Shown one piece after another: positions 23,996 to 35,156 of a stretch of 64,000 bases of DNA; positions within the stretch are counted from its first letter, which is position 1; each line of letters starts with the position of its first letter. Both the position numbers and the translations under genes were made by a program. The notes under the pieces are model-generated. The model saw nothing but the letters and a program-made list of their open reading frames with translations, had not been told where the DNA came from and made no database searches. The stretch spans positions 3,906,001 to 3,970,000 of the forward strand of contig CATNEN010000007.1 in NCBI GenBank assembly GCA_950097015.1, read 5' to 3'. The DNA is from Macrostomum hystrix. Taxonomy: Eukaryota; Platyhelminthes; Macrostomidae.

Positions 23996-24340
23996 GGGAT
24001 AAATAAAGACAACTCAGCTGTTAAGGAACCCGAAGCCCGTAGTAACTTGATCTAAATAAAACAACCTGTCTCAACTCAACCTCCCGCAATGTTGTCCTCA
24101 TTGCTGCTAAAGTCGCTGGTAAACTTAATAAATCATTCCAGCTCTTTATCCTCGCTGTGGTCTTCCTGGCTCAACCCGCTTATCAGCGTCATTTTGCTTG
24201 CGGTTACACCATCGAGAGAATCAACAAGCCAAATTTCCAGATTTACCAAATAATCTTAGTCTGGGTAATCTTAGTCTTACAGTGGGTAGTAATGCATAGT
24301 AACACAGTAGAGGAAGTGACCAATCGGGGTATTGACGTCG

Positions 24341-24530
24341 TCACAGAAACTCTTGGAGATGAGACTCGAACAGGTCATCAGAGGTCCCAAACATGGCTCG
24401 TAGTTTAGCCTTTGCATCGGCCCATGTACCTTCCATTAGGTTGGTATGCACAGTAGGGTTCGGATTGACGAAATTCTGCCTCTGGTTGACAACTGTGTTG
24501 TACCTGGAGTGTGACAGCAACTCCATTATA
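24341..24530 (-). pseudogene. Merlin-type (ISXO2/IS1595-like) transposase fragment
   Basis: The - strand encodes SRYNTVVNQRQNFVNP, then VHTNLMEGTWADAKAKLR, matching the C-terminal VNHSxNFV...HTNxIEGxW signature of ISXO2-like transposases, used by Merlin DNA transposons. The reading frame is cut on its 5' side at 24531, where a Tc1-like element begins. Only about 60 residues survive. Confidence 0.7.
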
Positions 24531-25153
24531 CTCAGCAACAGCTAAACCCACCCCAACTCACGCTGTCACACGGGCACAAAGGTTAAGCAATGTCTTTAAT
24601 TCTAGTCTCAGTATCGTGTGTAAGAACCACGAGCATGCAAAAGTGCCGTGACTCGTCGTGGCATCCTGATCACCAGCCGGTTGATGAAGCGAAGGCATTC
24701 AGCACCGCCAGTCGCAACTGTTCAGCATTCTGTGGGGCATCCTGCTGAACTCTTCGCTTTACAAAGTCCCAGACATGCTCGATGGGGTTCATGTCTGGAG
24801 ACTTTGACGGCCAGTTCAATGTGCGAATGCCGAGCTGCTCCTTCAGACATTTGTCTCACCATGGCTTTGATGGTCTGCATGCGCTGCAGGTTTTCACTGT
24901 GGTGTGTGCTGTTGTGCCAAATTCAAGTAATATTGATTTGGACCCTCCTCTTTAACTACTGATGGTTTACCATTGCGCAATGGAGCCACCAGTGGGTTGA
25001 GTTGCGCCACCCCCTCCCCAAATCCCCCATGCCGCACTTTGCGCTCGCGTCTGGCGGCGGCAGCCTTCACACATTTCTGAGTCACCGATGGCATACAAAA
25101 CTTTTGGGCCGTGTGACAGCGTGAGTTGGGGGGGGGGTTTAGCTGTTGCTGAG
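24531..25153 (-). mobile_element. Deleted Tc1-like element with 45-bp inverted repeats
   Basis: Termini CTCAGCAACAGCTAAACC and its inverse at 25153 form near-perfect repeats of about 45 bp, flanked by TA on both sides. Inside, on the - strand, is a C-terminal transposase remnant with SPDMNPIEHVWDFVKRRVQQ (the DDE-region D-x-N-P-I-E signature), with a frameshift after LNAF. A short N-terminal stretch precedes it. The central part of the gene is missing, so the copy is non-autonomous. Confidence 0.88.
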
Positions 25154-25649
25154 TATATATGCCTGCCATCCATCACTAATAACATGCATAGCATGCAGCA
25201 TGTGTTTTCATAACGCGCAGCAGTGTCTCAGCTCGACGATCCGGAACGTTTATTACGACAATCATTTGACGCACCATAGTGATTTGATCTATACTAATCA
25301 CTAAGTTCCCAAGCACTAAAAAGATAGTTTAAAAATGTATTGCTTATTTTTTTAACTCACCACCAGTCAGTAATCCACTGTTGCATCATACCTAATTGAC
25401 TTGACTGATACTTTGTACAGTGTACCATTGTGTTCAACAAAAAATCTCGAATGTAGGCATCTGGCGTAATAAAAAACTAAACAATGTCACAGCACAAGGG
25501 AACAAATGACGAAGGCTAAGAACTGAAATTGCAATCTTAGACAGTCATGTTTGCGTCGTACACGTTTTATTGTTTGAACAGTGAGTAATGTTATTGCATT
25601 CGCTACCAACATTTAGAAATTGTTTAATCAACAATTGAAATTACACTAA
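25154..25649. other. Spacer, no gene seen
   Basis: AT-rich spacer between the Tc1-like element and the TTTCGCGAAAAT repeat. Nothing recognised. Confidence 0.3.
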
Positions 25650-25770
25650 AATTTTCGCGAAAATATTTATGGAAATAGTCATCACAAATACTTGAACACT
25701 TTCGCACAAATACTGCCTTCACACTTCGTCTGAGAATTCGTATTTACTTTCGTGAAATAATTGATATAAT
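25650..25770 (+). repeat. TTTCGCGAAAAT-type repeat, single unit
   Basis: Contains TTTTCGCGAAAAT, ACTTTCGCACAAATACTGCC and TTCGTCTGAGAA, the same succession of motifs found several times at 41740-42480. A dispersed copy of that repeat family. Confidence 0.6.
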
Positions 25771-25794
25771 TGATTACACCTGCCCCAATTGGGT

Positions 25795-26064
25795 CAGATG
25801 TGCAGCCGACAGCACAGCCGCAGCTATTGCGCGGCGCATCTGAAGGCTGCGTACAGCTGTTCAGTCCATGGACTGGGGGGACGCCACACCCACCTTCAAT
25901 TATCCCAGCTGATGCTGGTACCCACTTAACAGCTGGGTGAACTGAAGCAATGCAGAGTTAAGTGTCTTGCTAAAGGACACAAATTGTTCCAGTGGAGTTG
26001 GGAATCGAACCCCCGACCTTCAAGTCGTGAGTCCGACGCCCTAACCACTAGGCTACAACCTCTT
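25795..26064 (-). repeat. tRNA-derived SINE, - strand
   Basis: The - strand begins with a tRNA-like head: A box TAGCCTAGTGG, then B box GGTTCGATTCC. After the head comes GCAAGACACTTAACTCTGCA, then CACCCAGCTG and GGGTACC. A conserved body of this kind behind a tRNA head is shared by several animal SINE superfamilies; I cannot name which. About 270 bp long. It is not a functional tRNA gene, since the acceptor stem does not pair. Confidence 0.8.
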
Positions 26065-26307
26065 CGTGAAAATGCAATACCTATGAATTCTGTATGAATT
26101 ACATATTAATTATATTCTCATTGTACGCTCGTATATATATACAGAATTTTATTTACCATAAAATCAAATGTTTTTCACTATAGACTTGCGACTATAGTGA
26201 CAATCCTTCGCAATCATATACAGAAAGACGAAATTATTACACTAACTAGAGGACTGTTTTGAATGGTTCATTACAGAACAATAGTTAATAAGGTAAATAA
26301 GAAATGC

Positions 26308-26590
26308 TCATAATTCTCGACAGTCTGTATTACCATTCCATTCGTCTACAAGCTCCAGCCCTGCGTCATCTGCGAGGAAATAGTCTAGAAACTCGTTAAT
26401 GTCCTCGTCTGGGTCTTCTTCCGGGTTGGTGTCTTCAGGTGTTGACACTCTACGATTAGAATGGTCGCCGGTACCGCCAACAGACTGCTGTTGCCTGGCC
26501 ATCGAAAATTCTGATCGAGGTTCTTCACCATCAGACGATGCTGTTGATTCGCTAGACGGTGCATCCAAATTCTCAAATTGGCCGCAACAA
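26308..26590 (-). CDS. Unrecognised acidic C-terminal exon
   Basis: An open frame follows a good acceptor (TTTATCTTTAG at 26591) and ends at TGA 26308. The product is Ser/Glu/Asp-rich, with ESTASSDGEEPRSE and PEEDPDEDINEFLDYFL, like the acidic tail of a transcription factor or of a transposase such as pogo/Tigger. Upstream exons were not found. Function unknown; it may be a relic. Confidence 0.35.
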
Positions 26591-27040
26591 CTAAAGATAA
26601 ACATTTTTGATCGAGGCGTTTGCATTGGATATTTCGTCGATGCCAATGACAAGTCATGCAGTCAGTCAGTCAGTCAATTTTTAGTCACACATTTTAATTC
26701 AAACCATATAATATACCACTAAAGTGAACTGTACTATAGTGACACTTTCACATTTGTCCATAGATTGCAATACATTTACTAATTATAACACGGTAGTGAT
26801 CCTTATAACGTATATTTCTATGTTATGCCTATTTTTGTCTCATAATAGCGCAGATGCATACAAATTGTCACACACCTGATAAACTTTAGTCTATGTTGCA
26901 TACCTATGAATTGATACATTCTGTAAGATAAACGCTGATATTGCATTGCATATGCGATTGCTAACAATTTACCAAATTGTCAAATCAATTCGTTCGATCG
27001 ATTTTAGTGATCTTACCATTACTGAACACTTTGGTCGATA

Positions 27041-27760
27041 ATGAAGCGATCAGTTGCCACAGTCAATGTAGACAGCAATCGACATGGCGATCAGTCATTG
27101 TCCGCAACTGCCACCGCCATCGCCACCGCAGCCGCCGTCGCTGTTAATACTAAATCTACTTCCACCGCTGCTGCTTCTGCTAATCATTCGATTGCACGTG
27201 CTGGTTGTGACAACGACATTGTAATTGCCATAAAGGATAGCAGTAGCAGTGACGAATACACGTCGACGTCCACCGTCAGCATACTGGTTAGCACGCAGCG
27301 GTTGGCGAGCACCGGTTGGCGAGCCAAGCGACGAAGAACGACGACTAGCTATAGCGACGCCGACCGATCCGACCCGAGCCAAATGCCACGGCAGAGCATT
27401 GTCGACAATTTGCCCAGCAGTGTCAAGCGACAACAGGCACTCCATTGTTGGATGACCAGTCAGCGCATTGTGCGTACAAATAGTGTAACTCTACAACACT
27501 CTAGTACACCAACACCATCATCGGTCCGGCTACAACATCGCCGAATCTGTCACGGTCGTATTCACCAGATACAATACAACGACCTGTATCGCCGTGTACG
27601 TCTGCGACATATTAACACGACGTCGTCACGCGTGACTCATCGTGACACAGTCGACCAGCAGGACGGTGTCATCGGCAGTCGAATACCATCTGATGTACAA
27701 TCTATGGCGTCAATCAATGTCTTTAGTTTTGCCAATAGTTACGACGGCTTGTTCGACTAA
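27041..27760 (+). CDS. Unrecognised 239-residue ORF
   Basis: An uninterrupted ORF with a real ATG, about 300 bp after the SINE-bearing spacer. The sequence is CpG-rich compared with the surrounding AT-rich DNA. The product is rich in Ser, Thr, Ala and Arg, with an Ala/Thr/Val-rich low-complexity stretch at residues 20-50 and a basic patch WRAKRRRTTT near residue 93. I recognise no domain. After the stop the same frame is again protein-like for about 60 codons, so this may be the first part of a decayed longer gene continuing into 27761-28700. Confidence 0.35.
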   Translation: MKRSVATVNVDSNRHGDQSLSATATAIATAAAVAVNTKSTSTAAASANHSIARAGCDNDIVIAIKDSSSSDEYTSTSTVSILVSTQRLASTGWRAKRRRTTTSYSDADRSDPSQMPRQSIVDNLPSSVKRQQALHCWMTSQRIVRTNSVTLQHSSTPTPSSVRLQHRRICHGRIHQIQYNDLYRRVRLRHINTTSSRVTHRDTVDQQDGVIGSRIPSDVQSMASINVFSFANSYDGLFD

Positions 27761-28700
27761 GAGCCAGGCTTGGACGATCGGCGGCTACTGTATGTTCAGA
27801 TGCCTGGATGCAGTCATCAGAAGATATGGATAATTGCCGTACTGATTGCAACGGACAACGTACAATGGCCAGAACTCCAGTCGGAACCATGGCTACTGCA
27901 TCTCATGATGCTGTGCGTGTAGTTATCGATGGCGACGATAATGCCACACTTGCACAATCTCGACGGCCTTCCACTAGGATCAGTGATCATATACTGCGTC
28001 TCGCAATTCCATCTGGTGGCGGTGACAGGCCTGAAGCACGGACAGTATCATGTTTATCATCGATGTCATTAATGATTGACGCAGTTGTTGTTCCAGAATG
28101 GACATCGTCTAATACGGTTGTAAATTATTTTGTTATTTGTGTTAAAAGTGTTCATCATGCTGCGTTAACTGTTTGCAAAGATAGTGCAAATGCTGCTGTC
28201 GCTGCTACCGCAGTTCAATCGGTGACCGACAAGGAGCCATCTATTGTGCCCAAATCGTGGAGCGCCACAACCACCAATAATTTTGCTAACAATACTCGAC
28301 TACAAGACTCTTATTTATTCGGTGGTATGATCGTGAAGCGGTCGGACCAACCCGTGTGGACACACGCGAGAGGTACGAAACGTGTTAGGCGATATGTATA
28401 ATGCAGAACTACGTCATCGATTTAGATTTAGGCGACAACTGTTCAGTATAAAGCTGAACATTCGAGACGTTGGCATTGTCACAGCTATTGTGTTTACTAC
28501 AATTTGTTCCGAATGTGAACAGTTGGTCGTCACCAAAGCAGCTCGGTCTACTGTTGACTTTACAACTGGTCGGGCATTGGATCTGTTCGCCATGTTGTAC
28601 TGCATCGAATCATTCACTGTAACAGAGCACGACGTCGCACAGTCCAATGGAAAATGTAGGCAGTGTAATTATATTCTGTCGTCTAGTAGAGGCCGCGCTT
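27761..28700 (+). pseudogene. Possible decayed USP-like gene, low confidence
   Basis: Long open stretches occur in more than one frame (27808-28401, and 28382 onward). The second contains TTICSECEQLVVTK, later ALDLFAMLYCIESFTVTEHD and GKCRQCNYI. Two CxxC knuckles separated by a hydrophobic L..L..F...E segment resemble the fingers subdomain of ubiquitin-specific proteases. No catalytic Cys or His box was identified, and frames change at 28382-28401. Resemblance by eye only. Confidence 0.25.
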
Positions 28701-28714
28701 CCATTCGATGTACT

Positions 28715-29320
28715 GGATTTGACGCATCGGTCCTGGACTGGGTGCTGCGCGTCAGTCTTCCTGATGACTCTGATGGCTTCCTGATCTGCCGCAGAACGAG
28801 CAGGCGACATCCTGAGAAGCGAGTATCCATACTGGCTTACGCAGACGACCTGGCGCTGTTGTCAAGTTCCGTTGAAGGAGCCCAACGCATGCTGGACAAG
28901 CTGACAGCCGCGGCAGCTGTGGTCGGGCTGACTGTGAACGCCCGAAAAACGATGGTGCTCACGACGCCGACGGACCTACCGGCTGAAATCCGCTGCCCGA
29001 CCTGCCGTGACCCGAGCGTGCAGGTGGCGCTGCTACCTCGCTGCACGGAGTTTTTGTACCTAGGCGGCCTGGTTCCGATCGAGCGTGCAGGGCGACATCG
29101 CACGGCGCAGAGCTCTGGCCTGGGGAGCCTTCCGCTCCTTGCGAACTGTGCTGCAGTGCCCCGCGCTTCCAAACCGGCTGAGGGGGCGGTTGTATCAGGC
29201 CGTGATTGAAACCGTGCTCTTGTACAACGCCCACACGTGGACCCTGACCAGCTCGCAGGAGCGGCAGTTGGACGCCGCACACGCAGCTCTCCGCACAGGC
29301 GGTGGATTTGGGGGAATTCC
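28715..29320 (+). pseudogene. Non-LTR retrotransposon reverse transcriptase fragment
   Basis: VLDWVLRVSLPDDSDGF, then RTSRRHPEKRV and LAYADDLALLSS with the YADD catalytic motif, then VGLTVNARKT, identify the palm domain of a LINE reverse transcriptase. Around 29070-29090 the frame shifts and the reading continues as RRRALAWGAFRSL and ETVLLYNAHTWTL, the thumb region. The fragment lacks both ends and stops near 29320. It is fused in frame with the unrelated-looking sequence upstream. Confidence 0.85.
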
Positions 29321-29329
29321 GATAAATGT

Positions 29330-29804
29330 TACATGAATCATGCTACTCGTCAACTGCAAGTAGAAAGTATGAAATATGAAGTATGTAACTGGCTATCTAA
29401 ATATTTTACCTTTTCACTGATAATTGCATTTCTTTCTTTCCAAAAATATAGGCAAGCAAACCACAGTTCATACTAATTATACAACTTAAGCTGAATGAGT
29501 TCAGATGGGACTTACTGATTAAGTGCATTTTAAATGTAAATAGATAATATGACGCTTTTTCTATCGTGCAAAGTAAGAACCACAGAATACACGTGGTAAG
29601 AACTAATAAGTGATCACCCATCTCAAACAAATGATATTTCCACCTTCACAGTGAGGGCTTAATGGCTTATCGGAACCCAGAACTACAATTACAACACATC
29701 TAATGTAAAACAAAATGGCTATAAAACTGAATAATTAGTGAACATTTAGTGTTACAATGAAATATGGTATCAAAAGAAATTGATAATAAAAAACTGGGAA
29801 CAAA
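29330..29804. other. AT-rich spacer
   Basis: No gene or clear repeat recognised. Confidence 0.3.
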
Positions 29805-29872
29805 AAAGATTCGAACCCTCGTACCTCCTATAAATAGAGCTCTATCTAACAACACGCCACGTAGTTATACAT
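29805..29872 (-). repeat. tRNA-like head of a possible SINE
   Basis: The - strand has a B box GGTTCGAATCT preceded at plausible distance by TGGCGTGTTGT as a poor A box. There is no paired acceptor stem. Probably a decayed SINE or tRNA relic; 29873-30061 shows nothing else. Confidence 0.35.
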
Positions 29873-30061
29873 AGAAGTGCAGAGCTAGAAAGACAAACTT
29901 ATACTGGCTATAAGACTGAAATCAAAATCAAATCATATTCATGGTACTTTTATTTTACGCCATATTACTTGGTTGCTGGATTATATTGGCTTTCTTATAA
30001 ACGGCAGCTAAATGAAACAATTAAATTAAAGCTGTTTTACCCAGCTCTCCAACCCTTAAAA

Positions 30062-30357
30062 TAGGCTTTTCATTCTACCCACTCCAGAACCAGAATCAGT
30101 TCTAAAATTCCAGGAAGTATAGCGGTATAACTCTACAGTGCCTTAAAAAACGAAGCAGAAACAAGCTTAATTGTAAGTCTGATTATGTACACGTCATTTA
30201 TATATGACAATGATCAGAATAAGATATTAGAAGAAAATAGAACAATATTAAGGGTTTGATTGAAATCATGTTACGTAAAAGATTTCAAGTTTTACTGCTT
30301 TAATTCCTGGAAATTCAGAACCGATTCTAGTTCCGGAATTGACAATGAAAAGCCTCA
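30062..30357. mobile_element. MITE-like element with imperfect inverted repeats
   Basis: The two ends, beginning AGGCTTTTCATT and carrying AGAATC(A/G)GTTCT and TTCCAGGAA, are inverted copies of one another over about 65 bp around a core of about 165 bp. No coding capacity. The target duplication is unclear, so the superfamily is not assigned. Confidence 0.65.
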
Positions 30358-30587
30358 AACTCCATCCTTTACTCTAACTCTCACAACCCCACGCCCGCTC
30401 TCCCTGCTCACACTTTAAGGGAATTTTAAAGGTTAAATGCATTTTATATGCAGGCGCAGATGCAGAAGGATTATGAATATAATCCGCGTGTAAACGTAAA
30501 TATTCGAGTGTTAGAAGTGTGAATCAAATAACTGACTAAATTAGACTCAAACGAGCACTGCGAATTTGTATTAATACTATAATGTAG

Positions 30588-30965
30588 GGGGTCGCTGGCA
30601 GAGCAGTTAACTTGTTTGCCTCTCGCACCACGGTCACTAAGTTCGATTCTGAGGCGAGGCCACATTTATTTTTCACGCAGCAGCGGAGAGAAGGCTTTGG
30701 AAGCTTGTCGTGTAATTACGCCCGTGAGGGCCAACCTCTAAGGCACATGCAGCTATTAAATGTACACTGCCTGATGATAAGAAAGTCAGGGCAGATGTAC
30801 ACACCTGTGTGAGTGTATGCCTGCGTACAGTATCTGTGTGCGTGTGTGCTCAGGAGTCAGCGAAATGGGCAGAATTGCGTCTTTGCTGGCTGCGGGTCAA
30901 GTGTCACTAAATGATGTGCCATTACCCGCAGCCCTTCTGCAATTATTCTCAATGTTCATGTATTC
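30588..30965 (+). repeat. tRNA-derived SINE, full-length reference copy
   Basis: The head has a tRNA-like A box (TGGCAGAGCAGTTA) and B box (AAGTTCGATTCTGA), followed by a 300-bp body ending in AGCCCTTCTGCAATTATT. The body matches fragments at 1340, 33195 and (inverted) 51592, which makes this a dispersed family. Not a working tRNA. Confidence 0.8.
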
Positions 30966-33194
30966 ATTTGTCTATAGAATTCGTCCCTTTTACATTGTGT
31001 TACATAGAAATAAAGAATTGTATATTTATATTTACTTTGTTTACATGACAAACAAAACGAGTCTGAATAGTCAGGATTTAACGTTTACGTATAAATTTCA
31101 TAACTTTACGTGCATATGGTATAACAAATAATTATACAGAACTAAGTATGCGCATCAAATAAGTGTATTAGTACTTCTCATAAAAAGGTTTTATTAGTTA
31201 CGTTGTTGAATGATTTTTTATTATTATTTTTTTTTTTGTTTAGAATTGTTCAAATCAGAAACGCGCCTTATTGCGCTGCGCCGCCGAAACAGTCCGCCGA
31301 ACTAGTTTAAAAGTTGGCGTTTTACACTTTGGAATTCTTTACATCCATAACAGATTGTAGTTTACTGTGTCTAGAGAAGATATTTTTAAAAGGAACTTTG
31401 TCAATTAAAGTATTAAAATTTTCTACATTTTTTACAATTTTTTAATACAAAGGTAAGCAATGTTTTTTCGTTTTAGTTGCTAGTACTAGTACTACTTATG
31501 TCAGCAAATTGAAATCCCAATCCAATTGTTTTGATTTTCAATATTTCTTAACTGACACAATGAAAATGTTACATGTAAAGTTAATAATAGATGCTAGTCA
31601 AAATTGTTAAAACCTGAGACTAAACTACTAAGAGTGTTACTAATCCAACTTATTATATCCAAATTATCAGTCAGTGGTCTAGCTGCCTAGCTAACATTTT
31701 ATAGACCAAAATAATTGCTATAAAGTATAAGGACTTCAAGTTTTTAATACATTTTAACTTTGCTTGCTTTTTGGGCTTCTTGAACTTTAGTTTGATATAA
31801 AATAGTTCTAGTTTTGAAACTTCTGATAGGATGATATTGATAAATCTGTGGGCCTGTGGCTACTAAGGCTTTTTGATGTACTGATTCCATTTTTAGGCCT
31901 AATCAGATTTGTTATAGCTTTAACCCCCTACCATGCCATAGTCAGGAAGGTTAGAGAATGTGTGTCAAAACAATTTTTTGCCCCTTTGCTTTGCAACAAT
32001 AATAATTAATATGCCTATACCTTTTTATAACATTAGCAGCAACCTTTTTTGTGACATAATATTCTCACTACCCCTATATTATTTTTATAAGTCTATGGTA
32101 CAGGCATACATAATACAAGAGACAAGAGTTACAAGATATGATGAGATTATTATTGTCATTATTGATTATATTATAAGAAATTGAGATTATCAAACCAAAA
32201 ATAGAAACTAGGAAATTTAAATTAAAATTTAAGACAAAACAAGCACAAAACTAAGCAAATAGCAAAAACAAATGTTAAAAAAGAATAATATTATTTGTTT
32301 ATTTTTTTAGTAATATTCAAGTCTACACTACATAGAACAATGACTAGAATGTGCTGTAAAAAATAACATAAAATATGAGAAGTATTTTATAGACCTAAAG
32401 TTCAAGATACCCCACTTTTTGTGAAATAGCATAGATATATAACTAGTATTTATTGTTCTAGCCTTAGCTATATGAATATAATGGGAGCTCATTTTTTAAA
32501 ATGGGTTATCAAAGAAGAAAGTAAGTTATCACTGTTTTAAAGAAAGTTCTTTAAGGAAGTTTGTGTTTGAGATACCATAAGAGCATTTGCTAAGAGCATT
32601 TGCTTTTCTAAAAAAATATTTTTCATGAAAACTCTACTTCTCTATTTACCATAATCAGAAAAGTGTGTGTGTGCCAAAACATTTGATTCTAATTCAGACC
32701 TGAAATGTAAATATCTAGTTTAAAAAATGTGGATATAGTATATATCTCTCTATCTTTTAAATACTTAAATTCATGTGTTGTTTGTCCATGTGTTTGTCAT
32801 TTCGACATCTAGAATACTGGCAAGTCAGCTTTGAAACTTATGGGTAAATCCAATATCCAATCTACAGAAATTATGTCCCAGGAGTTTTGCTTCTTTAATT
32901 GTAATTGATTTCAACGAAGTGCTACAGAACTACATTTAGATCAATAAAATCATCAAGAAAAGCACAAGAAATGCATCCGATTTTTTTCCATCAAAATGCA
33001 TTAGTAGCCAACGTCAATTTTGTCTATAGCTGACGCTATTCAATAGGCATTGGCTATGGACAGGTTGTGTTATTATGTGACAAGAAAGTATTTAAAGCAA
33101 TGTTTTTAGAAAACAAAACTTTCAGCTTGTATATTATGTTACTAGATAAATAATTGTACAAGCACCTAAAAAGTGGAGCCTAATGGATTACAAA
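30966..33194. other. AT-rich intergenic DNA
   Basis: About 2.2 kb of very AT-rich sequence. Apparent ORFs are short and not protein-like. No gene recognised. Confidence 0.35.
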
Positions 33195-33295
33195 AATATG
33201 CAGGTCTAGTCTAGTGTGTCTAGTGTCACCAAATGATGTGCCATTGCCGGCAGCCCTCCTGAAATTATTAATATTTATTATTATTATAAAGTAAT
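33195..33295 (+). repeat. SINE 3' fragment, family of 30588
   Basis: AGTGTCACCAAATGATGTGC and GCAGCCCTCCTGAAATTATT match the 3' end of the SINE at 30588-30965, followed by an ATT-rich tail. Confidence 0.7.
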
Positions 33296-33669
33296 TGCGC
33301 TATCATTTTGGCCTATCTGTTTAGTGTATTTTCTCTCCAGTGGAGGGTTGGCAGTCAGTTTGAAAATGGGGCGGAAAGGTAGCCATATGCACATTCTAAT
33401 TGCCTCTGTGCATTGGTAGAGAGGGTGCTGCGAGTCATTTCTATTGAGGGGTCTGATTTGTTCAATATTGAAGTGAGTACAATGGGCTGGGGCAGAGTTG
33501 GCTGGGTTAAAATTCAATTAATAAACTTGGTGGGCCTCCCACTGTAGGCGGAGAAGAATGTGCTTGCTAAACTGGCTGCCCTTTGAGCTGAAAGACAGTG
33601 GAATTTCAACTGAAAATTATTCTTTTTCTTTTCAAGATTGGTGGATAGAATTTGTACTGCTAGAAAGAA

Positions 33670-33770
33670 CTGAAACGATGGGAGATGAGGCAGTGGGAAA
33701 TTAGGCAAAGGGAGATCAGGCGATAGGAGATGTGGCAATGGGACATCAGGCGATGGGAGTTTGATCCCCT
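33670..33770 (-). repeat. Short degenerate GGGAGATGAGGC repeat
   Basis: About six degenerate 16-18 bp units (GGGAGATCAGGCGATAG type). The motif recalls the purine minisatellite at 23285-23995, but the match is loose. Confidence 0.55.
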
Positions 33771-34091
33771 CAAATTCCTCCAAAGGAGGAATTCAGCTCG
33801 TAACTTATAAAAATGATCAAAGGTAATAGTGTGCCCTAAGAATTTACTAAGACAGACATACTATTTGTAGACTGAAGCATTGGAAAGTCTAGATCTATTG
33901 TTGTAGTGGTATTATAGTAACAAATCAATAGTTCACATGAAACAAAAAGCTTTTGATTTACTCAAATTTTAAATGTATAAACTAGGCACTAAAGCTTTGC
34001 ATTTCAGTTTGAGTCTTAAATTAAAGTGCATAGAAAATATTCCAATATAATGGTTTTATTTTTATAATTCTAATTTCTGTCTTTCACACAG

Positions 34092-35156
34092 ATGGTTCTA
34101 ACTGGTGCCAATGTGTTTTTTCAAAACAAAGGAAAGGCGGGTAAGTTTTCTTACCTTTTTGGTCAGTATTATTAAAAAATATACTACGGGGATATCTAGT
34201 AAGACTAAAACCCAAGGAATAGTAATGTATGAGTACGCAGCATTATTTTTACTACAAAACATTTTAGTCCATTTATGCAGCATGACATTGTATTTTTCTG
34301 AAAGTCTTTTGAATATTGTTGTATTTCCTAGGCTACATCATATTTTATATTCTCTATAATATTTGTGGGGTGCATCTACTAATTTACATAAAAGCTAGAA
34401 AGAAATAAGCATAATAATTAGTCACTATGTTTTGGTAAAACATGAAAATGAAAATCTTCCTTTAATTCTAGTGTGGACCGCCGAACTGCGTCGCAAGTAT
34501 ATGAGTCTGCCAATCGAAGAAAAGCGACGTCTTCAAGAAGAAGCTAAGAATGAGCAGAAAAAAATAAAAAAAGTGGTAAATGATTTAAAAGCTACAGGTG
34601 AGACATACATACTTATTAAATTAACCCCACGTGGAGCCGAGTTTACCACGTCCAATGACATATCGCCGAATGTTAGAAGCGCTATGGAGCCCCATATAAA
34701 TAAAATAGCAGAACTAATGGAGGACGCGAAAAAAGCAGAACAACAAAATTTGCCAAATGAGCGCAGTGATGTTCAGCTTGCTGAAACTAGTCAGCCACGA
34801 AACCTAGCTTCTGTTTATAGCGATGTGAAAAAAATGCGACAAGAAATTTTTTAAGGGCTAAAATTGAACATAAAACAGCGACAGGTTTCGACGGCAAGAT
34901 TCCATGGAGCCTTGTCGGAAAAAGTTGCAAATTCATTCCAGAATTGAAGGACCCCCATCACTTATCAAGAGAAAAATGTGTAGCGATTTTAAAGGAACTC
35001 GAAAATACAGAACTGACATTTTGTAATTAAGTTTCCATTGATGTATCACCTGATCATGATACACCAATAAGTGCCTCTCATCTGCATCAACAGCAGCCTC
35101 AAGTGATGGAAGAAGGGCTGAAGGGAAGGGATTCCCAACTACATACAAGTTGATGA
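34092..35156 (+). pseudogene. Unrecognised two-exon gene with frameshift and stop
   Basis: Exon 34092-34140 (ATGGTTCTAACTGG..., donor GTAAGT) joins in phase with an exon starting after the acceptor at 34472. The joined product begins MVLTGANVFF and contains WTAELRRKYMSLPIEEKRRL, a basic helical segment resembling half an HMG box, then a charged Lys/Glu region. The frame stops at TAA 34852-34854 inside a six-T run. Shifting by one base it continues GFDGKIPWSLVGKSCKFIPE and REKCVAILKELENTELTF to a stop at 35028-35030, then is open again to about 35154. It is therefore a decayed gene, or a gene with an assembly indel. Family unknown. Confidence 0.4.

Noticed and set aside
25980-26064. A tRNA gene on the - strand
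   Set aside because: A and B boxes are present, but the acceptor stem does not pair and a SINE body follows directly.
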